Assembly: GCF_000264905.1 (NCBI RefSeq)
Contig: NW_006763133.1
Span: 1,808,329 to 1,872,328 of the forward strand
From: Stereum hirsutum FP-91666 SS1
Taxonomy: Eukaryota; Basidiomycota; Agaricomycetes; Russulales; Stereaceae
DNA: 64,000 nucleotides
Direction: 5' to 3'
The notes under the pieces are model-generated. The model was not told the origin of the DNA. It saw only the letters and a program-made list of their open reading frames with translations, and made no database searches. A program made the translations under genes and the position numbers. Below are positions 1-11,322 of the stretch, piece by piece; the stretch's first letter is position 1; each line of letters starts with the position of its first letter.

Positions 1-374
1 GATTCGACATGGTGGCTCAAGGGAGAGATGCAATAGGGTGCGTATTCGAGAACACAAGTCCAAATTGGGATGCGCTCTGCGCCGGAGTTCAAGAACGGAA
101 ATAGGTGAGACGATAATGTCCTCTTGAGATGTCCCGCCTTCGCACTGATAAGTATTGCCTGTCAGCGTTGAATGATCAACGCGACGATCAGCCAGTTCGG
201 AACGGTGTGTTCCCTTTGGATCCGGATTCCAGAAGTCAGTTGCAAGTTGGCCGTAAGATCGAGGGAGAGTAGGTCAAGAACTGGGTCGGGGAGAAATTTT
301 GAGCTGGGTTTGAGAGAGGACGTGAGCCACGAGAAGTGTCGTTGCAGAGCTAGAGTCGTGTGAATGTCAGCCAC
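1..374 (-). CDS. Partial hypothetical gene running off the left edge
   Basis: On the minus strand an open segment from about 374 to 162 reads protein-like (for example LPDPVLDLLSLDLTANLQL), and after a likely short intron a second open segment from about 130 to 1 continues (FPFLNSGAERIPIWTCVLEY). No ATG opens the first segment, so an upstream exon or another start must exist. Splice sites are not certain. I do not recognise the family. The opposite strand has a 63-codon ATG ORF at 172-363 that looks less protein-like. Confidence 0.3.
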
Positions 375-715
375 GTCCGGATACGCACCTTATATACTAT
401 TTCTTGAACAATGGACATGAACAGACAAATCGAGAAGCGGCAACATGGCGGACATGATCTCACCCAACTACAATTGTTTCCCGAAGTTCCGTAGCAACAG
501 CTGGGGGCCTCTGTGTTGATACAGCAGGAGAACAACAACGAAGAAAATGATGGCACAGTGGCACCTCCCGATTGTGGCAAATTCAACCGGCAAAACGCGG
601 GCTCGCTACTCAGCCAAAATGACCCGGTTTCTGGTAATGCCGGCTTTGACGCTCGGTATGCTATGCTACGCACTTTCACGATGTACATGTTCTTTTCCCA
701 TTCTCCATCGTCCAG

Positions 716-823
716 TACTTTGCGGCCCAAAAACTCCAGGCCGGATACAGCACATTAGAGGAGTACGGGCGCTATCTCCGGCTTGACTCGAACGACGAAC
801 ATCTAGACCTCTCCGTGCTGTGA
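716..823 (+). CDS. Last exon of an unrecognised small gene
   Basis: After a plausible acceptor (CCAG ending at 715) a 35-codon exon reads YFAAQKLQAGYSTLEEYG and on to a TGA at 821-823; composition and codon use look coding. The upstream exon is probably in 547-631, which ends at a GTAATG donor (about 632) and joins in phase 0, but its N-terminus is uncertain. The stop lies only 13 nt before the ATG of the alpha/beta hydrolase on the same strand, leaving no room for a conventional promoter. Product unknown; possibly a small membrane or organellar protein. Confidence 0.35.
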   Translation, partial: YFAAQKLQAGYSTLEEYGRYLRLDSNDEHLDLSVL

Positions 824-836
824 ATTGAATACTGCT

Positions 837-2571
837 ATGGGTTCAGTCCTCAGCCTTAATGTTGCTTGCGTCCCCAAAGTCTTCTGGGCCAACACACCAG
901 CCTATTTTTCTACACGAACTTCTCCAGAGTCAGAAGTATCAAGGACATCCCTACGCGCCTTTGTGGAATCTAGAGTACCTAGCCTTTTGCAACAATTCCA
1001 TCCGGCATGGTGGTTGCCCGTAGGACATCTACAAACAATGTACTCGGTAGTTGGGGATTTCTCGAAAATCGACAAGGTGGCTTATGACAGGTCCGTTCAT
1101 CTCAGAGAATACCCGTCTGCTAGATCATAAATCTTGTGATACTTCAGGACACTTCTGCGACTGAAAGACGGAGGAACAATTGGGCTGGACAGCACACCAC
1201 CCGCGAACGAGAGGATATTAGATGACGATACTCCCATCGTGGTTGTCTTGCATGGACTTACGGGAGGTGAGTCGTAGTGTGTCTCTATGATGGAGGAAGT
1301 TTCGAAGTTGATTGGGCCTACAAAGGGTCGCATGAGTCCTATGTCAGGGCCGTTCTCTGTCCTGCTATTGCTCCGGTAAAGCAGGGCGGACTAGGATATC
1401 GCGGCATCGTCGTGAATTTTCGCGGTTGTGCAGGTGTACCATTAACCAGCGCTCAGCTGTACTCCGCCGGACATACGGATGACATTCGTCAAGGTACGTG
1501 CGCTTGTGTAGTCGGTCGGCATATCTTCACTTGGTGCAACTATCTTATCCTGTCCTTTAAAGCTGTCACCTATATTGCGCACAGATATCCCAATGCGCCA
1601 CTACTTTCCGTCGGGTTCTCGTTGGGTGCCAACGTCATGACCCGGTACGTTGCCCAGGAGGGCAAAGAGTGCCGTTTCCTTTCTGCTTGTGCTTTAGGCT
1701 GCGTGAGTGACCCTTCACGCCCCGCATTGTCGTGGATGCTGGATGCTAACATCTTCTCATCAGCCCTGGGATCTAGTCAAGAACAGCGAGATGTTCGTAA
1801 GCTCACATTTACTTCTCGGACCTCAAATATATCTGACGGTCATGGTTTCTTCCGCGCAGAATGGAGACGACGTTCGTGGGACGACACGTCTACTCTAAGG
1901 GCATGGCAGGAAATCTCCGAAGACTCCTCGACCGTCACTTGGATAGCATCTCCAAGTTCCCCGACACGCCCCTCGTGAAAGGCTACGCCAGTCTGGTTGA
2001 ACTCCCTTCGAAGCCTGCCTTGGTCGAGTTCGACAACAGCGTCACCCGTTTCTGCGGTGGCTCGTCTCCTCCTTTTCCCTTCGAGAACGCGTAAGTAGTA
2101 CTCATATGTATGGTCCGTCCTCCTCGCATGTTAACGTCGCTCATGGTCCTTGCCCCTTATATCAGATGGGACTACTACGCTTGGGCCTCAAGTCACAAAT
2201 ATCTCAAAGACGTACGGATACCCTTCCTGGCGATCAACGCCGAAGATGACCCCATAGTGCAAGACATCCCGGTCGACGCCGGAGGAAACGGATGGGTCGC
2301 CATGGCTGTGACTGAGCGAGGGGGACACCTGGGATGGTTCGAAGCTACGGGCTACCGGGAAGCCAAACGTTGGATCAGCAAGCCTGTGGTCGAATGGTTT
2401 GAGGCGTGTGTTAGGGATATCGTTCCGGAGCGGCGACGAGGTCATGCGATCAGGGAAGTGGATGGGTGGTTGGTCGAGGAGGGAAGAGAGCACCTGGGTT
2501 GTAAAGTGATTGAGGGTGGTGGAAAGGTGGAGGGCGCCGCTGGCGAGGAAGGCATGTTGGCGGGACTTTAG
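837..2571 (+). CDS. Alpha/beta hydrolase, YheT/EMB8 (ABHD1/3, yeast EHT1/EEB1) type
   Basis: Multi-exon gene starting at ATG 837 (MGSVLSLNVACVPKVF) with TAG at 2569-2571. Landmarks in order: the N-terminal family signature FHPAWWLPVGHLQT, the oxyanion strand VVVLHGLTGG (about 1240-1267), the nucleophile elbow GFSLGAN with its Ser, a late Asp in FLAINAEDDPI (about 2224-2257) and the catalytic His in ERGGHLGWFE. Relatives are lipid esterases or acyltransferases; the yeast members make and cleave medium-chain fatty acid ethyl esters, so a membrane-associated acyl-ester hydrolase is inferred. Small introns interrupt it near 1090-1147, 1267, 1495, 1760, 1800 and 2092-2165. Substrate cannot be predicted. 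Confidence 0.9.
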
Positions 2572-2812
2572 ACCCCACTAGAGTGCTGTTCCGTAGATAC
2601 TGTAACACAATATTTTGGTCATACTATATAGATTTTTGAGCTCATACTGCGCCGGCGGCACTGCTCCTTTGTCAAATAATAATGGAGTGCTTGACATGTT
2701 GAACGACCAATCTTCAACACTAAAGGTCTGTCTGTGGGAGACTATGCTAGGCAGACTTCGACATATTTTCAGGTTAGGGATACACGGTCGAGTACATACA
2801 ACACATATCGGA

Positions 2813-3882
2813 TCAGTCGCTATCACTGAATTCCACACGGTCACCGTCTTCTTCTTCATCGTCTGGTCGCCTACGCTCGTACTGGGTGACATCGACAGAC
2901 TCGGTACCCTCTTCGACGAGGGAACTGTCCTCGATAGCCAAGGTGCGGTCGCGTTCAAACAATTGTCGGCCTACGACATTCTATCATCAATATGCATCAA
3001 AAGACATGGAGATCGAGGAACATACCTGTTGGCCGTGTACCGATTTTCTTATATTCTTCTCTTTCCTTCGACGACAGACCTCTCATCCTCTCCTCCTCCT
3101 GGCGAGTCTTCCTGATCTTGATCTCTTGATCGAACTTCTTCTTCCACTGCATGAAAGTGTCGACAGTCACGGGTGTACCTCTAGTACGCGCCTCTTCCGC
3201 CTAATAACGAAGACAAGTTTGTAAGGGACCGCCACAATTCGCGGTGTGGCGATGTGCGTACCTCCAGAGCTTTACGCTCCTTCTCCATCTCTGCTTTTTG
3301 ATGTTCCTCGGCTCGATGGTGAATGAGGGTGGATAGTTGTTCTCTGAGATTTGATACCATAGCGAAAGTCATGGCCATGCCCATATTCTCCTCTCCCTAA
3401 ACCACGATCACGCATGAGAACCTCTGTTCCAGTAGATCATATGTAAAATGTAGACGTACGACTGCGCGCATGCCATCGAGCAAGGATGTTGTTTCAGACT
3501 CATCGAGTTCTCCTTCGAGAGTCTCTAGAGTGAGCTCCGGTATGACATCGGGGTATCCATCGGGGTACTGGACAGAGAGCGAGAGTTTGACTATACGAAA
3601 ATCAGTGACAAGGCCAGTATAGCAGTAAGAGAATCACGAACGATTTTCGGCCACTTCAGCGAAGTCCTCTGGTTCTACATCGATCTTGATTTCCCTTTCC
3701 GTCAGTTCTTCGCATGAGCCTCAGTCACTGCACGAGATAGAGTAAGACGACGAGACGGACTCGTGAATTCATCGGGATAAATCGATTCGAGAACCTTTTA
3801 CATGGGCAGATGAGCATGGCGTGTGATCTAAAGGATGGTACCAACGCACCTCAAACTCCTCTATTAGGACGTCGGATGACAT
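2813..3882 (-). CDS. GIR2: RWD-domain protein, Gir2/RWDD1 (DFRP2) family
   Basis: Starts at ATG 3882 (MSSDVLIEEFEVLESIYPDEF, split by an intron) and ends at TGA 2813. The N-terminal RWD domain is clear: the ESIYPDEF motif, then SVQYPDGYPDVIPELTLE. A helical stretch (NLREQLSTLIHHRAEEHQ), a charged segment with QWKKKFDQEI, and an acidic tail ending DDEEEDGDRVEFSDSD follow, as in Gir2. In yeast Gir2 binds Gcn1 and the GTPase Rbg2 and modulates translation under amino-acid stress. At least five short introns. Divergent from the mitoribosomal gene at 4048 (164 bp apart) and tail-to-tail with the hydrolase. Confidence 0.9.
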
Positions 3883-4047
3883 GACGAGAATGGCCTATGC
3901 TCAATGTCGTCGATGGAGAAGATGACCGAGGCCAGTTCTGGCGCCACACATCGACGGAACGAGCGCCCGCGTCTTCCCACGTTGTTCTTCCTCTCCGACC
4001 ACGACTTGCTCGAGCCATAGCGGGTTCACCAGATAGTCAAGCCAAAG
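3883..4047. promoter_or_regulatory. Short divergent intergenic region GIR2 / bS21m
   Basis: Only about 165 bp separate the start codons of the two divergent genes, so the promoters must be shared or overlapping. No clear TATA box is visible; the minor ATG at 3898 opens a frame with no coding support. Confidence 0.5.
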
Positions 4048-4713
4048 ATGTTGCGGGCTGCCTTGCGTTGTATCCCCTCCTCGTCCTCGATTCTCCAGTC
4101 CGCCTCGGAATCATGCCCGCCTCTTATTGCCGCCCTGCGAGCTTCATCTCGTCCAACATTGACACACTTTACGCGGCGAAGTTTCTCTGACGATACCCAG
4201 GGTCAGCGCAGAAGAAATCCTACCTCTGTCCGCTGGCAGAATTTACAGGATGTTACGATCGCGACCAAAAAAGAAATCGCCCCACAAAAGACAGCGGAGG
4301 AGACCTGGCACGACCGGAGTCAGATAGCTATGGCTACGCTTCCCCGGCCAAAGGATACTTATGCAGGTCTGCCTCTTTCTTGTACACCGATGGTACGCGT
4401 ATGGGAAGTCTAAACTATCTTTTTTAGGCCGTAGCGTCGAAGTCAGGGAGTCAGAGTTCAACGTGGCTCTCACGAAGCTGAAGAACATCGTCAGTCGGAA
4501 CCGGGTCAGGAGGGAGGCGCAGGATCAGAGACGACATGAGAAGAAGGGTTACAAGCGGAGAAGGTTGGCAAGTGTTCGCTGGAGGAAGCGGTTCGCGTAC
4601 GAGGTATGCATGTTTCGCTCCTGGATCACATTTTACTGGCCCATGTCGACGATGCACCACAGGTTCGGAAGAAGATCCAGCTCGTCAACGCCATCCGTGC
4701 GCGGGGTGCATGA
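4048..4713 (+). CDS. MRP21: Mitochondrial small-subunit ribosomal protein bS21m
   Basis: Exon 1 starts at ATG 4048 with an Arg/Ser-rich presequence (MLRAALRCIPSSSSILQSA) typical of matrix targeting. Exon 2 (about 4429-4600) carries the bS21 core: RSVEVRESEFNVALTKLKN then a highly basic helix (QRRHEKKGYKRRRLASVRWRK). A last exon (about 4663-4711) encodes VRKKIQLVNAIRARGA before the TGA at 4711-4713. bS21 binds near the anti-Shine-Dalgarno side of the small subunit; in mitochondria it is a late-assembling 37S protein. Introns are about 50-60 nt with canonical ends. Confidence 0.92.
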
Positions 4714-5919
4714 TGTCTATATTATTTGCAAAATACATCGATCACTATTGCCTGCAAGACTGCCCCATCAAGACGCGAAGTCTGCTTACCTTTTGCTGCT
4801 TCGTCCTCTGCTCGAATAAGTGTAATCTGTGGTCGAGCGGAGTGGTATGTCAGACCATCGACACGTCGCGAGGCAATGAGGGACAAACTGCTTTAGGGAT
4901 AGGATGATCGTGGTGAAAGAGACAGTCGCACCCTCGAGTGAGTCTATTCATCATTGTGATGCTCCGCCACTATGTCATTGGACGTAACAAGCTTGATCTT
5001 TGAGTTCCATACTCAGCATATTATCGGTCACAGAGAGAACACCGTTCTCGTCCTGTCCAGTCAATTTAAAAGAGCGTTCTATTGTGGAGATGAGGGCCTT
5101 TTTCATTTCCCCTTTCTACGTTTGTCGCGACAATCACGCGTTCTTAAGCTTCGTTGCATAGCTTTCCCCAGATCTATCCTTGCACCCAAAGGCGCGCAAA
5201 GCAGCGCGCATCGCTTCTGAGGGGCATGGGAGGACCTTATCCCATCAATTGGCGTTCTTCACACATATTGTTTGCGAATCTGCTATCTCAGACAATCAGT
5301 GGAGGCGTGACCATCACTTGTCATGCTTTCTTTACAACCTTTTTCATGCGGGATCCCGCGAACAAGCGGTCAATTTCATTGTTCCGATACTGCGAGTTCG
5401 TTGGCCACCACCTAATTTGTACCCCGAATCTGTGTCTTGGAGTCTAACGCTCCAGCAGCTCATCTCTCGTTTAGGAGACTTCTCCTCATACCACGGCTAT
5501 ACTTCGACATGTGTTGGCCTTATGATTCGTCGTGGGGCAGGTAAACCCGTGGAAGTTCGATAAAGATCACTTACTAGGGCGTGGCGGGCGGGAGGAGGCC
5601 CACCTTGCTCGGTCAAATCTGCTTAAGGAGGACGATCCTGTGTCGCTGGTTGCGACTCAAGCATCCTTTTCCTCTTCACAATGGCCTTGTGGCGCACTTG
5701 CAGCGGAAGGCGTGTGCGTCAATCGAGAAGAAGGAGGTCATGGAAAAGGCCTCGAGCGTCCCCTCCCATCGCCACCAGGTGGGTCCCCCGACAATTCAGC
5801 TATAACACAGTTGGAAGGCAACTTCGTTTGGACAGCGACTCCCTAACCTAGTACATACCTCCTCGTCTCGAAAGACCTCATCCTTCTTTCTTCAAAAACC
5901 AGCTACATTATGTGTCATA
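4714..5919. other. Region with a possible unrecognised exon
   Basis: About 1.2 kb without an assignable gene. A plus-strand frame open from 5180 to 5563 is protein-like over its last 95 codons (for example SCFLYNLFHAGSREQAVNF), and it begins with LHPKARKAARIASEGHGR, which faintly recalls the N-terminus of the Tma16 translation-machinery protein (HPxSRKA). The remainder does not follow Tma16, and several frames are open here at once, so this may be a decayed or highly divergent gene. Nothing convincing is seen on the minus strand. Confidence 0.25.
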
Positions 5920-6350
5920 ATGTTCGTAGTGTCTCCCGTTCACTTCCCAACGCCTCCTCGGTCAACTGGTTTCTTTTTTAGATTCAGGACGGCCGGTTTC
6001 ACACTGCTTGCGGCCACTTTGTTTCTATGTCGACCCGTCTACAAGACTGCCTTCGACCGAACTGCTTGTTCAGCAGACGGCATCCAGTTGGTGAGTACCA
6101 CTGTCCTCTCTGCGACGAACGCATTGTCTCACCAAACGCTGCTAGGTTGTAAATCGCCAGCATGCTGCCGAATGATGTCTGTCCCGGTGCGGAATCCTAT
6201 TAGGCGAGTCTTTGCATCGCCTCGGCCTCGGCCTCGTTTTTCTTTTCTCAAAGCTCTATACTGACCCTCCCGCACAGAGTCAGCGACACGATGTGTGGCG
6301 ACTGCGTGGAGCGACAACGTCGCGGCACCCTGGGCTTGGGCTTACCATGA
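5920..6350 (+). CDS. Small Cys-rich protein (about 81 aa), four exons, orphan family
   Basis: Model: exon 1 5920-5925 (ATG TTC), exon 2 5982-6090, exon 3 6146-6203, exon 4 6278-6350 with TGA. Exon 2 gives a C-x-H pair (TACGHF) followed by QDCLRPNCLFSRRHP; exon 3 gives GCKSPACCRMMSVPVRNPIR; exon 4 gives SDTMCGDCVERQRR. The Cys/His layout (C-x4-C-x-F-S-x2-H-P-x2-C-x4-C, then 17-18 residues to M-C-x2-C) suggests zinc binding. Intron 3 (6204-6277) has a GC donor. No signal peptide or membrane helix. The same spacing occurs in the gene at 11323-12191. I recall this style of short Cys-rich protein from other mushroom fungi but know no function. Confidence 0.6.
6204..6277 (+). other. GC-AG intron in the Cys-rich gene
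   Basis: The donor reads AG|GCGAGT and the acceptor CACAG|A. Splicing here joins NPIR to VSDTMCGDC and restores the C-x2-C pair found at the same distance in the second copy of this family. Reading through instead gives a Pro/Arg-rich tail ending at a stop near 6264. Confidence 0.5.
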
Positions 6351-7071
6351 TGGTTGATGAGCGACGAGCCTTCAGCTGTATTGGTACATTTTCATACTCA
6401 TCGCGATTAGAGCGCAGGCGCTGTCGATTAATAGGTTATGTATTGATCCGGACTCTTTGCGATGGTCTGGGGGCGCGCACATGTATGTATCTTTCCTCTC
6501 GAAAACGTGCACTCCACATGTACTTGGACACTGCTACTGTCGCCTCCCTACTTTAAACCTATTTGTTTGGTTACTTATGTCGTCATTCGGGGAGACCGGG
6601 TTGCGCTGTTGCCGAGAGTACTTATAGGTCAGGTTCTGGATATTTTTGTACGTTCGAATGTGCACGGTCCTGCTTTGAATGAACTGCGTCTGCTTTCTCT
6701 AGACCTTGTGTCCTGGTGTGGCGTCTTGACGCCACGGCGAATTCCGGACACAACGAATTTCAAAGAGGTTGGCATCGCGGACACGTGCTCCACTCAGCTC
6801 TTGTTCCGAAAACGCGCACTCGTTTGTTCGACGAAACCGCAACGGAATAGGTACAAAGGTTGCTATAACTTATCAGATAAGGCCTCCTTCCTGTCGTATC
6901 CACAACGTCTGCGTGAGGGCGCTCGCTTGGCCCTAAAAGCACGGTGGGTTCTTCACTGTGCGCGACCAACTTGAACACAAACCACCTACTAGCACTACTA
7001 CCTGCTCCGACTCAGCTTCCAACAACCTTCTTTGGCCCATCCCCCCTGCGTTCTCTTGATCACAGCTAGCA
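6351..7071. other. Intergenic, no gene seen
   Basis: The 3' flank of the Cys-rich gene and 5' flank of the gene at 7072. A 170-codon plus-strand frame (6462-6974) exists but its composition is not protein-like and it has no recognisable domain. Nothing else found on either strand. Confidence 0.5.
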
Positions 7072-8983
7072 ATGGATCCTGCCCATCTGTCATCCATGCC
7101 TGGCACCTTTACTCTGCGAGTAGGGGACGACCTCAGACGCTATCTTGCTAATGCTACTCTCCCCGATGTCGCGCTCCCCGCTCCCGAAATGACTCAACAA
7201 CTAGTCCCGTGCGCTGGCGAGAAACCTCGCCTCGGTTCTCTACACATTCGTCCTGAAAGACACAGGCGATTGACTTACATTCATTCTTACCCCCAAGAGA
7301 TGATGGCAGAGAACGTATGTAGATGTAAGGTCTTTCTCGTGTCTCCTCGTGCGCGCTCCGTCTTTCTGACACACCTTTTATGTGGCTCCAGATGGGGACT
7401 CATACGTCCCGAGTGACTCGCCCCCACTCAACTTGAAGGACATGGACCCCGTGAATAGAAGATTGTTCACCGTGCCCTGCGCAGATTTCGACGTCGTCTT
7501 GCCGCCCATTATGCCTGTTACTGATATCGACCGGTACGCTTCTCCCGAGGTTTCGCGTGTGTCTACTGGAATGAACTCCTTTCGCAATAGTTTCCAACAG
7601 CTCATGGAGAAAGTCCCGCTCCAGACCATACAGCGCGTCATGCATACGGTATTTCCAAACCGTAGGGATTGGGACATCCATGAAGAGGCAGCCGACTTGG
7701 ACCATGAGTTGTTACGTATCTTTACCTGGCGGCGGCGAGTCGTTTCGCCTGCAGCCGCGAAGGCGTCGGACATCGTTGAGGATACGACCTCGGTGGTAGT
7801 CATCGCTTTACCTCCATGGATACTCTCAGATAAAGACTTCGAACGCATTGTCAATCTCGACGAGGTGAGACCGACTTATATGTTGTTACTTCCTGGTGTT
7901 CTGATCAACTATCATACAGTTCCCTTCATATGGACAATCATATGCCCATAAGATGAGACCGAAAGAAAAGCTCTGGGCCAAGGTTAGCGTGCTCTTTGTC
8001 GTGCGCTCTTCGACCGTCCTGAAACTTGTGTGTAGATTTATGACTCGTGCATGGGGCGCAAATGTCCTTGGTTCATACTCACCAATCATAAGGGGTGGGC
8101 GTTCGGCACATTCACGCCAGGTAAGTCTTATTCCGCTTTTAATTCTTGAGGGATAGAGATCACTGATGAGAGATATGAAACTCGCAGAGTACACGCGAGC
8201 GTACATTACTAGGGTGGTTCCATCCTCGGCCAAACGACCGACTGTCCTTGAATACCTATTCAACTGGTTCTCTACGGGAATGAGTAACCCGGAAGGATAC
8301 AACGGAATGAAGGTGCGTCATGAAAAAAATAGATCTACTTGAAGTGTCTCTGCGGCTACTCCATCCCAGACAGGGATCCGGGTTATATGTGCTTTGACAC
8401 TCCATTACGTCCGATGACTCGCAATCATAGAGATCCCTACATTCTGACGCTCTCGCGCCCATATGCAGGTACCGGAACCGCTTACTATCGAAGCCCCTTC
8501 ACGATCAGTTACACCTACGTCCGACAGTATGACCCATCCATTCTTCCCACCGGGGCTTTCATCTAGCGCTAGTACTTCCAGTAGCGGCAGCAGCTGGCAA
8601 GGCGATAAGCAAGGTCCGTCCTTACGTAGTTTGACGTTCTAACACAAGGAGCAAACGCCGAATTTTGTGTCATAGGCTTCGACATTGCTTCTTGTGCCTC
8701 ACAGACGTTCACGGACGGTACTCACTACACCTTCGCGGTGTCTGACTACAACCTCAACACTGAACTGCAGGGACCGCCCATCCAGCGCCAGCTTCACGAG
8801 TACTCACAAAACAGGAAAACGCTTGAACTCGTCGATTCGTGGAGAAAAGCGAAGGACAATCAGTCGACAGAGTTCGTTCCAGTCCCGCAGGATGATGTGG
8901 TCAGCACGGTTTCTACAGATTGGTCGAACACGACTGCACTGCCAGGTTCGAAAGGAGTTTGGTTAGGACCTGGCGCAGACTGA
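7072..8983 (+). CDS. Conserved-looking orphan protein (Agaricomycete type)
   Basis: Multi-exon gene from ATG 7072 (MDPAHLSSMPGTFTLRVGDD) to TGA 8981-8983. Exon 1 runs to about 7316; the next exon (about 7391-7863) carries an acidic stretch and a hydrophobic segment SVVVIALPPWILSDKDF. Small exons then give PSYGQSYAHKMRPKEKLWAK, GRKCPWFILTNHKGWAFGTF, TRVVPSSAKRPTVLEYLFNW and, after Ser-rich linkers, a C-terminal part VDSWRKAKDNQSTEF. The QSYA...K...W.K pattern followed by a FILTNH...GWAFG strand recalls a family I associate with mushroom genomes, but I cannot name a domain. No signal peptide or membrane helix; soluble protein inferred. Confidence 0.65.
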
Positions 8984-9164
8984 AGTGCTACGAAAGGATC
9001 CGCGCTCCGTTACAGAGTTCTATTTTGCTCTGAATTTGCTCTGATTTCCATGCTTTGTCCTATGCTTGTTGATAACATTGTATATATGAGACTGTATGAT
9101 GTTCGGACAAACAATTTCTTCACGATGCTTTCTCCGTCCCCAAACAAGCCAGATACGGAAGACG

Positions 9165-10589
9165 CTAGCTGAGATCCAGTCTTCGACCGCTTGGCTTTGC
9201 GGGGCTACGTTGAAAAGTCCCATTTGAGACAGTAGTGGTTCGAGGTGGTTCGGGTGGCTGGCTATTCGGTGCCGGTGGTGGTATTGTCTGGTCTGCAGTG
9301 CTGGAATGTCCATTTGAGAGATCTGGAGAGGGGTATAGGACAGGTCGCGGAGAAGTCGACGTTGGTAGAGTTACCTGCATGTAAGTTATGAGTAGCTAAC
9401 CCGGATGTATACAAAATCCCGCACTCACCGCAGCAAGGCGCTGTAAGTGCTCCATTGAGTTCACGGTTGCCTGCCAGTGGTAGAATTCGAGGAGGATGGA
9501 AAGCGCGTCTGAGTCCCGGATGGTGTCAGCCATCAAAAGCAGTACCGCATAAACGCCATAAGTCCCACCTCGTACGGATATCATCTCAGAATCAGTCATC
9601 AGGAACTCATGCGGTAACTGTCTCTGTTCAGGCGATGTCGGAGTAAACGGCCCTGCATTTGGATGTGGCGCGCGTAATTGCTCTAATAATGGGTCAAGCG
9701 TTTGCGAGCTGGAAGGCTCCGCAAGATGCTGGGCGAGCACAAAGGCAGATGCTGTCAGGATTTTTGGTGGATAGAGTACGCAGAGTGGTGTCCGATATCT
9801 ATAGACAATAAACCATTAGAAAAGGCAGCTTGCCCTAGGTAGAACATGTCGCAGTATGGCTTGATGGGATTGGATACTAACGAGTCATGAGCTATGGTCC
9901 ACGCATAGTCTTGAAGCTTGGTAGCGCACTCAAACTTCTCGAAGAGGTCGACGAGATCTGCATGTGGACTTTCAACGACAAAATCGAAGCATAAAGCCTC
10001 CAATAACACCTCCTCTGTCAAGAGGATCATGTCGCAGGTGATATCGATAGTCTACTCAATGTTAGCTTCTGGAAGGTAGTGCAAGATGCGGCGCGTGCCC
10101 TACCTTCCCCTGAGAGGGCACATCGTTGATGTCGACGTTGTCCGATTTAGCGCAGTACACTCGGGCAACATCGCGAAGCTTGCGACCACATTCCTCCGTT
10201 TTTGTGGCGAGGAATATACATGCAGCTGCGACCTCCTGTGTATTTCGAGACCAGTATATCAGTGCACGCCGTGGAAGAGAATGACATGAACAAGGAAGAT
10301 GCTAACTTGTCGATGATAATCTTCCATAGAGTGGCGCATGAAGAACCGATGAAACCAGGTGGCGGCGGTGAAGATCGCCGCTTTGTGGCTAAGAACGGTG
10401 AGCTTTCCAGGTTTGAAAGACGGTATATTTCACTACCCACAGTGCAATTGATGTCCCCAAGCGAAACAAGAACTCGATGCCTCGATTCCGGTTATACATT
10501 TCATCTTGTAGAGAACGCTCCAAAGCTGTTGGAGTCTGTTCTAACGCAGCTATAGGAAAAATCCACTGAGAGAAGTCCAGCGATGACAT
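9165..10589 (-). CDS. Cyclin of the CTK2 / cyclin K type (transcriptional CDK cyclin)
   Basis: Starts at ATG 10589 (MSSLDFSQWIFPIAALEQTP) and ends at TAG 9165. Cyclin box landmarks: EMYNRNRGIEFLFRLGTS, CIFLATKTEECGRKLRDVAR (about 10215-10155), then ILLTEEVLLEALCFDFVVESPHADL, which is the hallmark of cyclin K/Ctk2-like proteins. The second fold includes DYAWTIAHDSL. The C-terminal 120 residues are Pro/Ser-rich and probably disordered. Such cyclins partner a CDK9/12-like kinase that phosphorylates the RNA polymerase II C-terminal domain. At least six short introns. Tail-to-tail with the gene at 7072-8983. Confidence 0.85.
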
Positions 10590-11322
10590 ATCCTTCCAGC
10601 AGTGAAGGGTTTATTCAAAAGCAGAACGAGCCTATGGAAGCAGGACCCTTGTCGTGGATAGCAGCCGCGTAGCGAGCAAGTAAACGAGTGTTCGGAAGCG
10701 GAGTCGACAAAGATGATGCTGAGAAGCCGTTCGGCTGCGAACAGGCTTTCTCGCGGAGTTGTAACTTCTCACACGGCCACGTGCGACGGAAGTATCCTGT
10801 CTTGGGCTGAGCCGTCTCGACAGTCAGAATGTTCAACTTTAATCTGCACGGCTTCAAATGGGGTTATGATCCGTTTCTGGGCGCCTAGTGAGGTTCGCAC
10901 GAACGTCGCTTTACCCTATTGTTGCGCGTGCCTTCGCGTAGTGCGGGAAAAAAACTTATCACGACTACATACTAACAAAAGGAAGAGCACAAAGCGCGGA
11001 GGACTACCATGGCAAGTAAGGTTTTTCGGCAATAGTTTCCAACAAGACAGCTAGAACCGTATCGTAGTAGTATGTAAGCACTACAGAATTCGGCAAGAGC
11101 AATCAAGAAGGTTAAAAAGGGTCACGACTTCACTATCCGTTATCTACAGTAACTTGTGTTCTACCATCCAGATTATCTGCTGTCCCCCTTCATCTTACAA
11201 AGACTAGTTATAACTTGTACGAGCGATTAGAGCCATTACTACAGGAGAGTATTCATCGGGTGTCGAGTACGTCTCGTTATGATTCTCAGGTATACTTCGG
11301 AGCGCGGCGCGGCTGCATGCAT
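10590..11322. other. Intergenic, no assignable gene
   Basis: Upstream of the cyclin and downstream of the Cys-rich gene, so it must hold the cyclin promoter. A minus-strand frame (10857-10615) without ATG is open for 80 codons and is not convincing. No repeat or RNA gene recognised. Confidence 0.45.

Noticed and set aside
6462..6974. 170-codon plus-strand ORF
   Set aside because: Composition is not protein-like, no domain, no splice context; lies between two better-supported genes.
7072..8983. Possible restriction-endonuclease-like fold in the orphan protein
   Set aside because: Only a vague resemblance (QSYA and GWAFG strands); no D/E-x-K catalytic motif could be placed with confidence.
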